This document shows positions 22,022-33,900 of a DNA stretch of 64,000 nucleotides, in pieces (position 1 is the first letter of the stretch; every line of letters begins with the position of its first letter). A model generated the notes under the pieces. The model saw only the letters and a program-made list of their open reading frames with translations, was not told where the DNA came from and made no database searches. This stretch comes from Helicoverpa zea (taxonomy: Eukaryota > Arthropoda > Insecta > Lepidoptera > Noctuidae), in assembly GCF_022581195.2 (NCBI RefSeq), contig NC_061473.1, forward strand, positions 6,510,001 through 6,574,000, in the 5' to 3' direction. A program made the position numbers and the translations under genes.

Positions 22022-24420
22022 CTAACGTTTTATACCTAAATAAGATTTCACTACCCCTAACGCATCTTTCATTAACTGCAACCATTGAGCTTGTAACTGC
22101 AACTCCACATCGCGCTGACGGATTCTCTCTCTTTCTAACTCTTGTGCATTTCGCTCACGCTCCCTTTCACAGTCTCTAGCTTTCCTTTCATACTCTTTAA
22201 ACAGTTTTAACACTGAGACTTTTTCTTCCTCTTCTTCTTTCTTTCTTTCTTCTTCTTCCCTCTTCTTTTTTGTTGGTGGTTCCCAATCGGTTTGTGCTAG
22301 AGATGGTGGTGTATGTGGTGGCTGCGGAGAAGGATCAGGAACAGGTGCAGTAACTGCAGGTTGACTGATTGTTCTTGGATTTTTCCATTCATCTGAAGAC
22401 ATTGTGATGCAACAATCAATGGGAGTACTATCCTGCTAGCTTTTGATAAAACTTTGCAGTATTACAGGTATATACATTGAAATAACATGTAAGTAGGCTA
22501 CTTTTTGCCAAGGCTTGGGAAGATGTTCTCTCCACCGCTGGCGGAAGCTAGTGCTAAATAAATATAAATATGCCAACCTTCAGAAATATGTGTAAATTCA
22601 TAAAGAACATCATCTGCAGTCAATGCGTCTTCCGATTCTGTGGCCGGTGCTTGTAGAACTGACGATGTATCATCTTCTTCCACAGCATCAGTCTAATGGA
22701 ATAAAAATAATAATTGAGTACTGCAAGCAAAGGCTACCTCTAAAGTAAATATAGCTTTAGCCACATATAAAGTGGTTTTATGAAGTACCCGCTTTAGTAA
22801 TAGGTTTAGTCCACTAATTTTGTTCGGAACAGTGGTTTAAAGGTGGTACGAAAGCTGGTACTTTTTTAAAACCGCGTTTTATAATAAGGTGGTAGAAGTC
22901 TACCAAAGAAATCGTTAATGCTCATAGAAACAGCAAAGTTTGGATATTGTTACTATATTAACAAAAATCATAATTGAAATGAAGACGGCCACAAGAACTC
23001 AAGTGATGAACCTTTTTATTTTTTACAGACAATTAAAACTTTTCAAATCATATTGATTTTAGCTATTCATTATTATTTCTCTGACATTACACTCATTACT
23101 ATGAAGATAAATAAATATGTACTACATTGAACATCCTTGGCAGTCGTTACGGGTAGTCAGTAGCCAGTAAGTATGACAACCAGTCTCACCAAGGGGGTAT
23201 TGGGTTGCCCAGATAACTGGGTTGAGTAGGTCAGATAGGAAGACGTTCCTTGTAAAATATTAGTACTCAGCTGCATCTGGCAAAACCGGTAGTCGAAGTT
23301 CAATAGTTGAAGTTCAACATAGCTGGGAAAAGGCTTGGAAGATGAAGCTAAAATAATAAGAAAAAGTTATCACACCTGTATGAATTCTGCTTCTTGTGTG
23401 GGCATCCCAGTAGCAGTCTGCACTCCAATTATATTTAAAACCCTGATCTCCAAGTCTGTCATTTTTTTCTTCAGTCTCCAATTCTCCCGTGCTTGCCTAT
23501 TAATTTTTAACCACTTTTTCTTGGTATTATTTTTGTAATCACACCAAACCTACACAAACATATTATATAAGAGCTGGATAAGACTGACATAAATTCAATC
23601 ACAGACTACTAATTGTGTAAAGTGAGTTTATTGTGTTTGTTCCGTTGGCTCTACAACTCTTTGTGGGTCTTGGCCTCCTCTACAAGGCTGTTCATCTCCA
23701 GTCGGTAAACTTTCTCATCTTTCTAAGGTGTATTTAATGCAATCTGTACCAATGTTTCTAAGCCCTTCTTAGTTTATTTTGTTATATGTGCATAATCTTA
23801 CCTTTATATGGATTTGATAGGCTTACCTTCCGCCACTTTTCCCCTGTTCGAGCATCCCCGGAGCTCTCACTATTCAGCAGATCTACTAACTCCACCCATT
23901 TTTCCAGCTTATCAATTTTATCACGATTACTTCCGTTGGATTTAGATATATCGCCATGCCTGAAGTAAATTAATCACTAACTATTTAATTATGAATGAAG
24001 CATGTACCTAAATGATGGAAAATATGTTCTCCACCGTTTACCTACATCTTGCACGTTGTGCAGTCATTAACACAGCGTATCTTATATACGGAAAGTCATT
24101 AACATAAGTTTGAAATACTCGAAAACACCATGTTCGCGCTGGATTCCCACTTGGCTGTGATAGACTAAAATAAAGTGCTTGTCAAGCGCTTTTATATGAC
24201 TTGGGTTTCGTCACTGCTTGGTCCTATAATTCAACTTAATATTTAAACTATTTGGACTTCCGTATACAAAGACTAGCTTTTTTAAACTTCACGCAAACAT
24301 ATTTTCAAAAATATTCTATTGAAACACTCATAAAATTAACATATTATGCTTCAGAGAATGAATTACTAACTTTTCCATGAATTCAATCATAACGGTAAAC
24401 TGCCGGTGGCTGGTTCTCAT
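22022..24420 (-). CDS. Myb/SANT-like (zeste-type) DNA-binding protein
   Basis: Five minus-strand exons: 24420-24371, 23959-23827, 23549-23376, 22692-22578, 22392-22022. GT/AG borders and phases agree and total 281 codons including TAG. Residues about 1-85 form a Myb/SANT-like domain: MRTSHRQFTVMIEFMEKHGD, then KLEKWVELVDLLNS, then EKWRKVWCDYKNNTKKKW, with the spaced Trp residues typical of the trihelix-like domain often annotated as regulatory protein zeste or NAIF1-like. Next come TDLEIRVLNIIG, an acidic linker, a Pro-rich stretch (about 168-197) and a highly charged KKKREEEERKKEEEEEK segment leading into a predicted coiled coil (about 198-260). Probable nuclear factor; target unknown. Such proteins are also encoded by Harbinger transposons, so a domesticated origin is possible. 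Confidence 0.82.
23120..23340 (+). repeat. SINE body fragment
   Basis: gaacatccttggcagtcgtt ... ggtattgggttgcccagata matches the internal part of the 28836-29226 SINE in reverse. Lies in intron 3 of the zeste-type gene. Confidence 0.6.
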
Positions 24421-24564
24421 CGTATAAAATGGAATTATAGTTTCAGCAAACACCATACACAACGTTCAACTTCAAAACAAAAGTTGGCCTTGAATGAGAT
24501 TCAATGAGATTCGGTCTTGCAGTTGCTATTCCGTCGTTCGTTTAGGAATCATCCGTCAAACTAA

Positions 24565-25113
24565 TGCCGGCCATACACTCTACGGTCTACCGGAGAGGTA
24601 ATCTGTGCAGGTATGCCCGCGCAGGTCAACCGAACATTGGTAGCGTGTATGGGGACGTTCCGGTATATCGGAGCGGTCTTCAGTTCTTTTTGCGATGGCA
24701 TCGAATGTGGACGATGACACGCTGGCATTACTAGGTCTTGCTTTAATTTTGAAGATGAATAATACGAAAAAGAAGCGAAAAAAGTGGTGTAAGCATTGTT
24801 TATTGAAAACAAAAACATATAGTCATGTTAATTTATTAAATAAATTGAAATTTAAACCAGATTTGAAAGAAACACTAGAAAACAACTGACGCGACCTGCG
24901 CAGGCGGCCGGAGTACACGCACACACGCACAGGTACACCGTACTGTGTCTCACCGTACGGTACTCGAAAGAATCGATTTTCGATCTTGCGCCGGTTGCCT
25001 GCGCAGGTTCAAAAAACTGCACAGGTCTATTCCCACACACATTCCGGTCTACCTGCGCAGGCATACCTGCACAGGTGGACCTTTCCGGTAGACCGTAGCG
25101 TGTATGGCCGACT
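24565..25113 (+). mobile_element. Non-autonomous PIF/Harbinger-type element with transposase remnant
   Basis: A 549-bp element flanked by TAA on both sides (24562-24564, 25114-25116), the 3-bp target typical of Harbinger. Ends are imperfect inverted repeats (left tgccggccatacactctacg, right the complement of agtcggccatacacgctacg), continuing into ctgtgcaggtatgcc-like subterminal repeats on both sides. It lies about 145 bp upstream of the zeste-type gene start. Confidence 0.82.
24695..24889 (+). pseudogene. N-terminal remnant of a HARBI1/ALP1-like transposase
   Basis: A 64-codon ORF inside the TIR element: an acidic start (NVDDDTLALLGLAL), a basic KKKRKKWCKH stretch and SHVNLLNKLKF. This resembles the start of PIF/Harbinger transposases, where a Trp-rich basic block is followed by H/Y-x-N-L-x-x-E/K-L. 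It stops long before any DDE residues, so it cannot be catalytic. It may still give a small protein, but most likely it is a deletion derivative's leftover. Confidence 0.6.
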
Positions 25114-25359
25114 TAAACAACGTGTTCAATCAGTTGAATTATTATGCCATTCATTTAACAAAATATCAACCTTTTCTTCTACAAGTTTCCAAAAATATCA
25201 ACTTTTTAAAATTAACTAAATATTTAGCCATTTTCTGAACGAAGTGTATGATGAAATGTAAGATCATTGTTCTTTTGTTCTATATTTCCCATCCCTGCTT
25301 ACATTAGTATGACGTCACTAACGTTATCGTAATGTTATCGTATCGAGCTCTCGTTTTAC

Positions 25360-25560
25360 GGCCGTTCCCAATATTCTATCTATCTGCGAGTATGCTTACT
25401 AGAGATAGTCATTAGGCCGTAGCAGGCCTCTGTCACTCGACGTACTTGCGCGCGATAAATGCCTACCGCTCGCTGGGTTACCGGTAGCCCCACGCGGCTC
25501 AGGAGTCAGGGGGCGCACAACAGTCACACGCGCCGCGCGCGCTCCAATATTATTATTTTT
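25360..25560. other. CpG/GC-rich patch with MITE B half copy
   Basis: gttcccaatattctatctat (related to MITE B) is followed by a GC-rich run containing gcgcgcgataaatg and cgcgccgcgcgcgctcc. Could be a promoter remnant or transposon DNA; no ORF of note. Confidence 0.35.
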
Positions 25561-25758
25561 ATTTCGTGGCATGTTATGCTGTTGGTTTTTATTTTGAGTT
25601 GTGTTGGTTTATATGCGACTATTGTAATATTTAGAAACATTTTATATGTATGAACTTATCTAGTAATTCTATTTTTTTTTTAATAAATTAATACTTATCT
25701 ACTTTATGATTTTAACAACAGAGATCATTAGGTACTTATTTTACTTTAGATATAGATA

Positions 25759-26807
25759 GTTCAACTCAGATTTGCGCGCGGCCCTATGTGTGCGTCGGCT
25801 TGTAAATAAACAACTTTCATTCGTGTGACAGCGACGTCGTCCGAGCATGACGTGTTCTTATCGCTTTTTGTTATGGGTACAGTCGTTTACGAAAATGTCT
25901 AGTTCTTCACGGAGAAAATTTTTTGAAAAGGTAGCGTTTCAAAAAATGAAACAACATTTAAAGCTTTTTATTATTACATTTTACAGTTTTTCATTATTTT
26001 CTCATACGTTTTTTTCAAATTGACATTGACAATATCTAAGAAATAAATGAGGTGAAATATCTAAGATGAATTAAATACTCCTTTCATATTTTCTAGCTTG
26101 GGGTACGCGGACAATAAATAAAAGTGTGGACTAAGAATGTAAAAAGACGTATAATCTATACTAATATTATAAAGAGGAAAACTTTGTTTGTTTGGTTGTA
26201 ATGAATAGGCTCAAAAACTACTGGGCCGTTTTTAAAAATTTTTTCACCATTCGAAAGCTACGTTATCCACGAGTAACATAGGCTATATTTTATCCCCGTA
26301 CGGGTAGTAGTTCCCACGGGACGCGGGTAAAACCGCGGAAAAACGGTTAGTCTAGTATAATAATGTAAACAAAATGTGTGGGGAATTTTAAAAAATTATA
26401 TTGCTTCGCATAATGTCGACCAAAATAAGACGGAAATAATGAAACTCATAAATGGACGTTTAAGTCAAATTGATGAAGGGATGTTGGGTAATACTTGTTG
26501 ACATGTACAAAAGAAAAAAGAAGAATACTATAGACATTTTGACATGGAGTCAAAATTTATAATTGACCTTGGTGAGAGTAGCGAATCCGAAAATTCATCG
26601 TTTGATTTATCAAGTACCTAGCTATTCAGATTCATTATAAATAAATAAACATTAAATTACGTAATAACTGTTTTTCTTTAAACAGCCTTATACAACCCCT
26701 AAATAACTGTATTTGTACCCGACTGTACCTCTTGTCACGCACACAAAGTCACTGTATATGTACAAGGGTTACCCACACATAAGGCCGCGCGCAAGACTGA
26801 ATTGAAC
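25759..26807 (+). mobile_element. Decayed DNA transposon, about 1.05 kb, long TIRs
   Basis: Left end gttcaactcagatttgcgcg and right end (complement) gttcaattcagtcttgcgcg match over about 37 bp with five differences. The inside contains a short coding start at 25894 (MSSSSRRKFFEK followed by a gt) and a coding-like end before a TAG near 26617 (IDLGESSESENSSFDLSST), plus an inserted CTATACTAATATTATAAA-type repeat (26155-26350). Target duplication is not clear, so the superfamily is unassigned. Confidence 0.65.
26155..26350 (+). mobile_element. CTATACTAATATTATAAA-type dispersed repeat
   Basis: Starts tctatactaatattataaag and ends with the ttcccacgggacgcgggt...gcgg...gttagt block that I recognise as a very common moth repeat, probably a Helitron-like non-autonomous element. 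Nested inside the 25759-26807 transposon. Confidence 0.7.
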
Positions 26808-27563
26808 TTACTATACCTACTTAGTTATATGAACTGTATTGTGAGTTTTGTAGCTCAAAACACATCTCGAGTGTAAGTAGGTATAGTTCTGGTCCAACTT
26901 AATGACGACTCGGAACATTACGCGTGTCGCTACGCAGAAACCAATTTTAGGTATGTATCAACACTCGACGGAGTTGTACCATATGGGGTATGGCATTAAA
27001 TTTGTGCTCGAAAAATAGTTGAAAAGCGCCTTTGATTTTGACGAAAGATTTACTTAAGTACTTACCTATGCTTACGTATTAGGTAATATTTAGTAATATG
27101 TATCCATCCTCCATTTTAGTAGGCAATACAATAGTTAACTAAAGAAAAATATTCTTGATATTACTTTTTATTTAAAAACTCGGTTTTAAAAAAGGCTATC
27201 TTAAAATAAGCGTAACTTTGTTTTCCTACTTAAATATTAATAAATTGTAAGAAGCAACCCTAAGCACGGCCACGGCACGGTTGCGGTCACTGAACCGTGC
27301 GCTATCGCATTGGAATAACAATCAAGCGCTCGAGCTTTTAAGGTTCATTTTATAACGCAGCTAGGAATTTGTAGGTAGTTGGGGAACTTGTAGGTGCAGT
27401 AGGTATGGATGGAGTGATTTATCTGTTACGTAGTAACTATTATATAATCTGTTCGGTTATAGTGCAAATATTCGTGCTAGGGACCCAATTATGGAGTCGT
27501 AGGCATGTAATATCACACGATTTGTACATTTTCTATTCAATCATTGTTGTTGATCAGCGGGAT

Positions 27564-28187
27564 CTATAGTCGTTTTTTAATCTCGTAGACTAAACTGACA
27601 TTACGAGTACCTATTGTCAGTTTATTGCAAATTCTTAAATAGTGATGTGGCGCGAAACTTACCGTTAATAACATCAAGTATAGTTTTTTTACGATAAGTC
27701 ATCCTGAAATAATGGGCTTATCCTTGATGATTACGCATGGCTTTGCGTGGTCAGATATCCCTGGCAGTTTGTAGCACGTCGTACAGCCGTGTGTACGTAC
27801 GTGAATTTTAAATATAAAACTTTGAATGAATATTAAATTCGTCTATTATAGATAAAAAGTTACGATTCAACGAATCGGTATCGTAAGTACACCACTGCAT
27901 CAAAGAGCTAAAGTTCGGCCATTCAGAGAATGCGTTCCTGACACGTCGCGATTGAACTGACGACGTAACTTTGCAATGGCGTTGCAGTTACGATAAAAAT
28001 ATTTTTGCTGGTTGTTTACCGTTTTAACAATTGAGGAGCATTAAAACAACATTATTATATCAATAATCAATGAATGTAGTTACGTCGTCAGTTCAATCGC
28101 GACGTGTCAGGAACGCATTCTCTGAATGGCCGAACTGACATTTTGCAAGTGTCAATTTAGTCTACGAGATAAAAAAAAATACTATAG
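27564..28187. mobile_element. Inverted-repeat element carrying MITE A copy 2
   Basis: ctatagt..ttttt..atctcgtagactaaactgaca at the left (27564-27600) is mirrored by tgtcaatttagtctacgaga..ctatag at the right (28151-28187). The family A foldback copy at 27913-28135 sits inside, so this element is the older of the two. Confidence 0.65.
27913..28135. mobile_element. Foldback MITE family A, copy 2
   Basis: 223-bp copy in the same core orientation as copy 1, differing at the inner edge of the right arm (gaatgtagttacg versus gaatgttattacg). Its flanks (aa / tg) do not form a TA duplication. It sits inside a larger inverted-repeat element (27564-28187). Confidence 0.88.
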
Positions 28188-28835
28188 GAATAGGGAATAG
28201 GCATAGACATAATATTAGTAAACAGGACTGCGCATATAAACCCAAAAAACGAGCCGAGTGAAACAGTTAGTACGGAGGCTGTCTGTCCCTTTCTAATAGG
28301 GTGACTATGAGATTAAGCTATGTGAGACAAATCCGAATTTGCTAAGATTATTAAACACAGATTAGTATTGAAGTTTTAACTTACGCAGTTTGTGACCTTA
28401 AGATACTAATAAAGGCTTTTAATAATTAGCGGAAATTAGCAGTATAAAAGCAGGAGGATTCGAAGTGAAGACTGTTTTTTTTTGTATTTCTACTTCATAT
28501 ATAGACTGCTGAGCCATTTATGTCGCCTTTCTTCATTTTTTGGGAAGCTATAACAACAGTTTTAAAATCCATCACCCATATTTTGACTCGTTACAAGAAT
28601 TCATGGGCACCCTAGTTGTTTGGTTTACGAAAATGTTATTATTAGCTAACCTGTGGAACGATATATTGCAACCACCATAGGATTCACTTTTGCAAGTAGA
28701 AACGCAACACTTTTCACCATTTTAATAGTTTAAATTGATTTAATACAAAAAAATATAAACAAAATTTTAAATGCTGATTACGCGCCAAGAATGTTCAGGG
28801 TTACCGCTAGAAAATAAAAAAAAATAAAAATTTAT

Positions 28836-29226
28836 GTTCATCATCATCATCCTCCGAGCCTTTTCCCAATCATGTTGGGGTTGGCTTCCAGTCTAACCGG
28901 ATTCAGCTGAGTACCAGTGCTTTACAAGAAGCGACTGCCTATCTGACCTCCTCAACCCAGTTACCCGGGCAACCCGATACCCCTTGGTTAGACTGGTGTC
29001 AGACTTACTGGCTTCTGACTACCCGTAACGACTGCCAAGGATGTTCAATGACAGCCGGGACCTACAGTTTAACGTGCCATCCGAAACACAGTCAGTGGTG
29101 TCTAAGATATACTTAGAAAGTACATACAAACTTAGAAAAGTTGCATTGGTACTTGCCTGACCTGGGATCGAACCCGCGCCCTCATACTTGAGAGATTGGT
29201 CCTTTACCCACTAGGCCACCACGACT
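28836..29226 (-). mobile_element. tRNA-derived SINE, full length
   Basis: On the minus strand it starts agtcgtggtggcctagtggg (A-box region), has the B-box ggttcgatccc about 50 bp in, a roughly 300-bp body with ggttgcccgggtaactgggt, and ends in a gatgatgatga tail. Fragments of the same body occur at 23120-23340, 32918-33060, 43000-43150 and 60430-60490. Confidence 0.82.
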
Positions 29227-29998
29227 TATGGTACAACAAAAAAAATTATGTTGTTTATGTTTTAATAATAAATACGAATAAATTAATGCGATTGTTATTA
29301 ATTTGTTGACTTACAATTGTTAAAATAAGATAAAAATATAAGTGATTCAATTGTTTTTTGGGAAGACAAAACTTTTGATCACAACATTTTTTATGCTGGC
29401 AAGGTGTTAGAAAGAGACAAACAGCCTCCGTTCGAACTATCCCTCTCGGCTCGGATTTGCCTCTGTGTATTATGCAACCAATTTAGTACCTTATTGCGTT
29501 ACAATAGAGTTCATTTTCGTAAATATATATTTAGAGCGTGCGCAATCTTGTTTAGTAATATTATATCTATGGGAATAGGTATGTGTTTAGGGTGGGACTC
29601 ATCAATTTTAAAGTTTTAAAATAAAACCAAACATCTTCCCAACACCATTTACAAAATCATACTTAACTTGTACCTAACTAAGTTTTACAAAATCGGTATA
29701 AACAATGGGTATAAATTAAACTGTCAACGCAAACAATTGAACACATAATAGGCATGATGACAAATTTTTAAATTCCTTTGTATGATGTAGGTATACCTCT
29801 ATTTTATATGAAAAATTATTAATTTTAAGAAAATGCGAAGTTTTTTTATCAAATAATTGCATTTTTCTCTGTCCACTTTGAATCCGGCGCGAAAACGCTT
29901 GTCAGTGTCATGTCGTCACTTGTGACGTCACGACTGAAATTACAAGACGCAAGTAAACAACGCTCGTGCAATAATTAAGTTTTTTGTGTTATTAAATA

Positions 29999-30190
29999 AT
30001 GAATTCGAAAGGGCATAGGTGTTGTGGGGTCCCCCAGTGTAAGAACACATCCAAAACAACTCCTGATGAGTTATTTGTGTACGTTCCTCACAATAAAAAA
30101 ATACGAAACAAGTGGCTTAAACTTGCAAGGCGAGATTCAAAAGCAATATTGCCCAGGGTACAACTTTATTTTTGTGAAGATCACTTTGAT
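29999..30190 (+). CDS. Orphan THAP-domain first exon
   Basis: Starts with ATG (MNSKGHRCCGVPQCKNTS) and encodes about 64 residues of a THAP-type C2CH zinc finger: C-x4-C near the start, a Trp in NKWLKLARRD, and YFCEDHFD giving the C-x2-H pair. The frame ends at a textbook donor, gat/gtaagt. THAP domains bind DNA and occur in host factors and P-element-like transposases. No downstream exon with the expected AVPTIF-type end was found before the TMEM14 gene, so this is either a truncated transposon remnant or a gene whose later exons I could not see. Confidence 0.65.
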
Positions 30191-30890
30191 GTAAGTTATT
30201 ACATAGTTCTCTAGATTCTAGCATAGTTTATAATGTAAATAACTATTTCGAGGTTAGGTTTCATCTCTCATTGTTTTTTAATTAAACTAGTATACTTACG
30301 TGGAAGTTTTAACATTTCTAAATTCAGCTGAACAAAAATCTTTATTTGATGCCAAAAACTTTCCCAGCATTATGATATCAATTCTAGGCAAATTAACTTA
30401 ATCCGGGCTCCATAACTCGTGTTATAAACAATTAATTAATTAAAAACAAAGATCGCAGTGGAAGTTCACAATAACGAAATGTGACGTTCGCGCGCTTTCG
30501 CGCGAGTTGTTTTGAGAAATGACGTCACGAGCTCTGATTGGTGTTCAAGATATCATGGCGGATTGCCTTATTTCGTAATTTTATTTTATCAAAATACATA
30601 TTAATCACATTATTAATAAAGAAAACAATGCGCGTTTTATATTCCAAGCTTCAAGTTTAATTTAATAAATATATTATTTTAATGATTTTTGATTACTGTC
30701 ATCATGCCTATTATTGCACTTATTTTGTGCAGCGCCATATCTACCCTACAAAATATACAAAAACGTATCATAGGTAAATTTAAAAATAAAGTTACAGACA
30801 TTTTAACATTGAAAAAAAAATGTATTCAAATAACAGTCCAAACCATTTCAAATAAATGTAATCACTGGTTCACTTAAAAAATAAAACCTT

Positions 30891-30975
30891 TTTATTTCAT
30901 TTCAGGCCAGTTTCTCTTCTATTTTCAAATTTCATCGAATGTTGCCCAAAGAGTTTGGAAATAAAAAGGTTTATT
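30891..30975 (-). terminator. Poly(A) signals of the TMEM14 gene
   Basis: Two AATAAA hexamers on the minus strand, at 30975-30970 and 30896-30891, within 95 bp after the stop codon. The second has the better spacing for a 3'UTR. Confidence 0.5.
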
Positions 30976-30982
30976 ATCGTGA

Positions 30983-33900
30983 TTATCCTTTCGTAGCGAG
31001 CGGGGTTTGTGCACCAACATGTTTGAAGACTATTTTAGCCAGCATACCAACGGACAGACAGAAAACTAGACCTGCTGGCATGAACTTCCTGCTGTTGTAG
31101 TACCTGTAATTGAAATGAGGTTGGTTATTATTTCCCTTATTACTTAATCACGAAGTACTTAATTAGTTTTTAAGGTAATTGTTTCCTGTAATTTCGCCAG
31201 TTTTCTGAGGAAATTATATCTTGTAACTTGTGGCAGCTATTTTTCTCTTTTCGAATTTATAAAAATAAAAGCTGCTAAATATATAGTATAAACGAAGACA
31301 ATATAATTTACCTGTAACCCATAAGACCGCCGAGAGCAGACGTGGTGCCCAACATGAGAGTGTAGTTTGAGGCGTCTTGACTGAGCTGGTATGCTCCAAC
31401 ACCTGGAAACCAAAGGCCGAACGGGTTATTATAATGGTAAGCTTGACTTATCAACAGAAATGGTTGATTACATATGGAATTGAATACGACTACAAAAACA
31501 ATAAGTTTTTTTTCAACGATTTATTTCCTTTCTGGAGCATGCAGGTGCAAAAAAGGCTATGACATTTATATAGCTACCAGCTTTCGTCCGCGGTTTCACC
31601 CGTGTCCCGTAGCCGGATGGTGACAAAAACTATCCTCAAACTATCTCCCGGGTCTAAGTTACCTCCCCTCTAATTTTCAGCCAAATCGGTCAAGCCGTTT
31701 TCATGTTATGCCATGCCAACGGAAAGCGGGTTTCATTTTTATATATATAGATAATAAAGGGTAGTTTTATTTTTTCTTACCTAAAATGGAACCGAAGATG
31801 AGACCAGCTCCCAAGGACGGTATAGATCCTGCAAAAAATTTAAACTTGATTAAGTGACTTGTTTGATTACCAGAATAACTGATAAGGTGGATTTTGAGGT
31901 TCCGTTCTAAGGAGGTCAGGAAGCTGCCCAGGACTTTATAGTGCACAAGCATTTGTGTTAGGACAACTACTCACTCTTATAGCCTCATGGGACAACCATG
32001 TAATACAAACATTTATGTACCCTCCCAGACAGGAGTATAACAATCACCAACTTCCAGACTGTTTTGTGAAAGTATCTTACAATAGACATGGGAAAAACGT
32101 ATCATTGAAAAGAAAAGATTGATATGTATCTTTTGATCACTGGGATATGTATCACTCTTTTGTATCTCTATATCCTTTCGAATCCGCGAGTGACATTGTA
32201 CTGTTGCTCAGAGTGACTCGCTTCGTTCAATTCAATCCAATGTATCACTAAATCAGTACGAACTAAGAGTGATAGATTCGTTTAGGATAGATAGATTCGT
32301 ATATCAGTTTATAATATTTTTAAGTTTATTTTTTTTATTTTTAAGTTTCTATTTTTCATTTTGCATTTAAGTTTACGATTTATGTAATTGGCTGTTAAAG
32401 CCGTGTAAATCGAATAAATAAATAAAAATAATGGTCAAACACTTATTCTCGGTATCGAGAAAGTGAGACAGAATATTCTAAGTAGGGAAGTGCGAAAGAG
32501 ATGTCTGGACTTTCCGATGAGAAACCGTGACGCCAGCCGCTCAACGCTGTGTGTGCGAGTGAAACACAGATACAAACGGACGACGGATTGAATGAGTTGT
32601 TAAAGATACACTGATACATTCGGATTTGAACTGATACAAAGAGTGAGTGATAAGAACGGAAAGATACATATCTTTTTTATCTATCACTCCTGAGTTACCC
32701 ATCTCTATCTTACAACCTACAAAGTGTTGTTGAAGCAATTATGCAAATAATTAGCTATTTATTAGCAGGCTGTCTCTATTGAAATTATTTCTAGAAATCA
32801 GTCTCTGTCTATGTCCAGAGAATAGCCATTCACTACACATAAACGTTATACCAATAAGGGTGAGTTACACCACTTAACTGTTACGATAGCCAAACCATAA
32901 CCAGCCGTATACTGCTGTCATTGAACATCCTTGGCAGTTGTTACAAGTAGTCAGAAGCCAGTAAATCTGACCCCAGTCTAACTAAGTGGTATTAGGTTGC
33001 CTGGGTAACTGGGTCGAGGTCAGATGGGCAGTCAGTCCTTGGAAACAGGCTCGGGAGAGGAACCAGCCATATACTTGCCATCAATTGGTCAAGTCAGTGG
33101 TTTTATGACTAAAAATAGTGTAAGTCACAGTGAGTATGAATTCTGACATAAGCATGTAGTAAGTAGTATGGCATGTTAACATAAGCACATGATGATAAAT
33201 AATGGTAATTATGATCAAACAATTCATGTCAGACAATTGTAAACTTCATGTACATGCAGATGTAATGTAATGTAAACATGGCTATTCAATTTAAATACAA
33301 TAGTGTTTTCAAAGTTAAAACTTATACATCTTTCATAGTGCCTTGTGCCTTATCTAAAATATTATTTTTTTGTAAATAGGAGGATGATGAGTAATCTCCT
33401 TTGCCATTGACAGAAATGCAGAATGAAATCACAGTCTATGGTTGAGAAATCAAATTTGGAATAGGCTAAATATCAAACTTCTTGAATGACCACAACTTGA
33501 AGCAACTTCATGAAAAATTATTACATATATAGTTCGGCCATTCAGAGAATGCGTTCCTGACACGTCGCGATTGAACTGACGACGTAACTACATTCATTGA
33601 TTATTGATATAATAATGTATTTTTGCTGGTTGTTTACCGTTTTAACAATTGAGGAGCATTAAAACAACATTATTATATCAATAATCAATGAATGTAGTTA
33701 CGTCGTCAGTTCAATCGCGACGTGTCAGGAACGCATTCTCTGAATGGCCGAACTATAATATATGTAATATTTTTTTTTTTTGCAATCAGCCATATAAATA
33801 TAATCATAGTTTGGCATTCTTTCATTCATGTTAGAAGATGTAAAAGATGAAATAAATAAATGGCTATTGGCTTACATTGGTTTTTGTTATACATATATAT

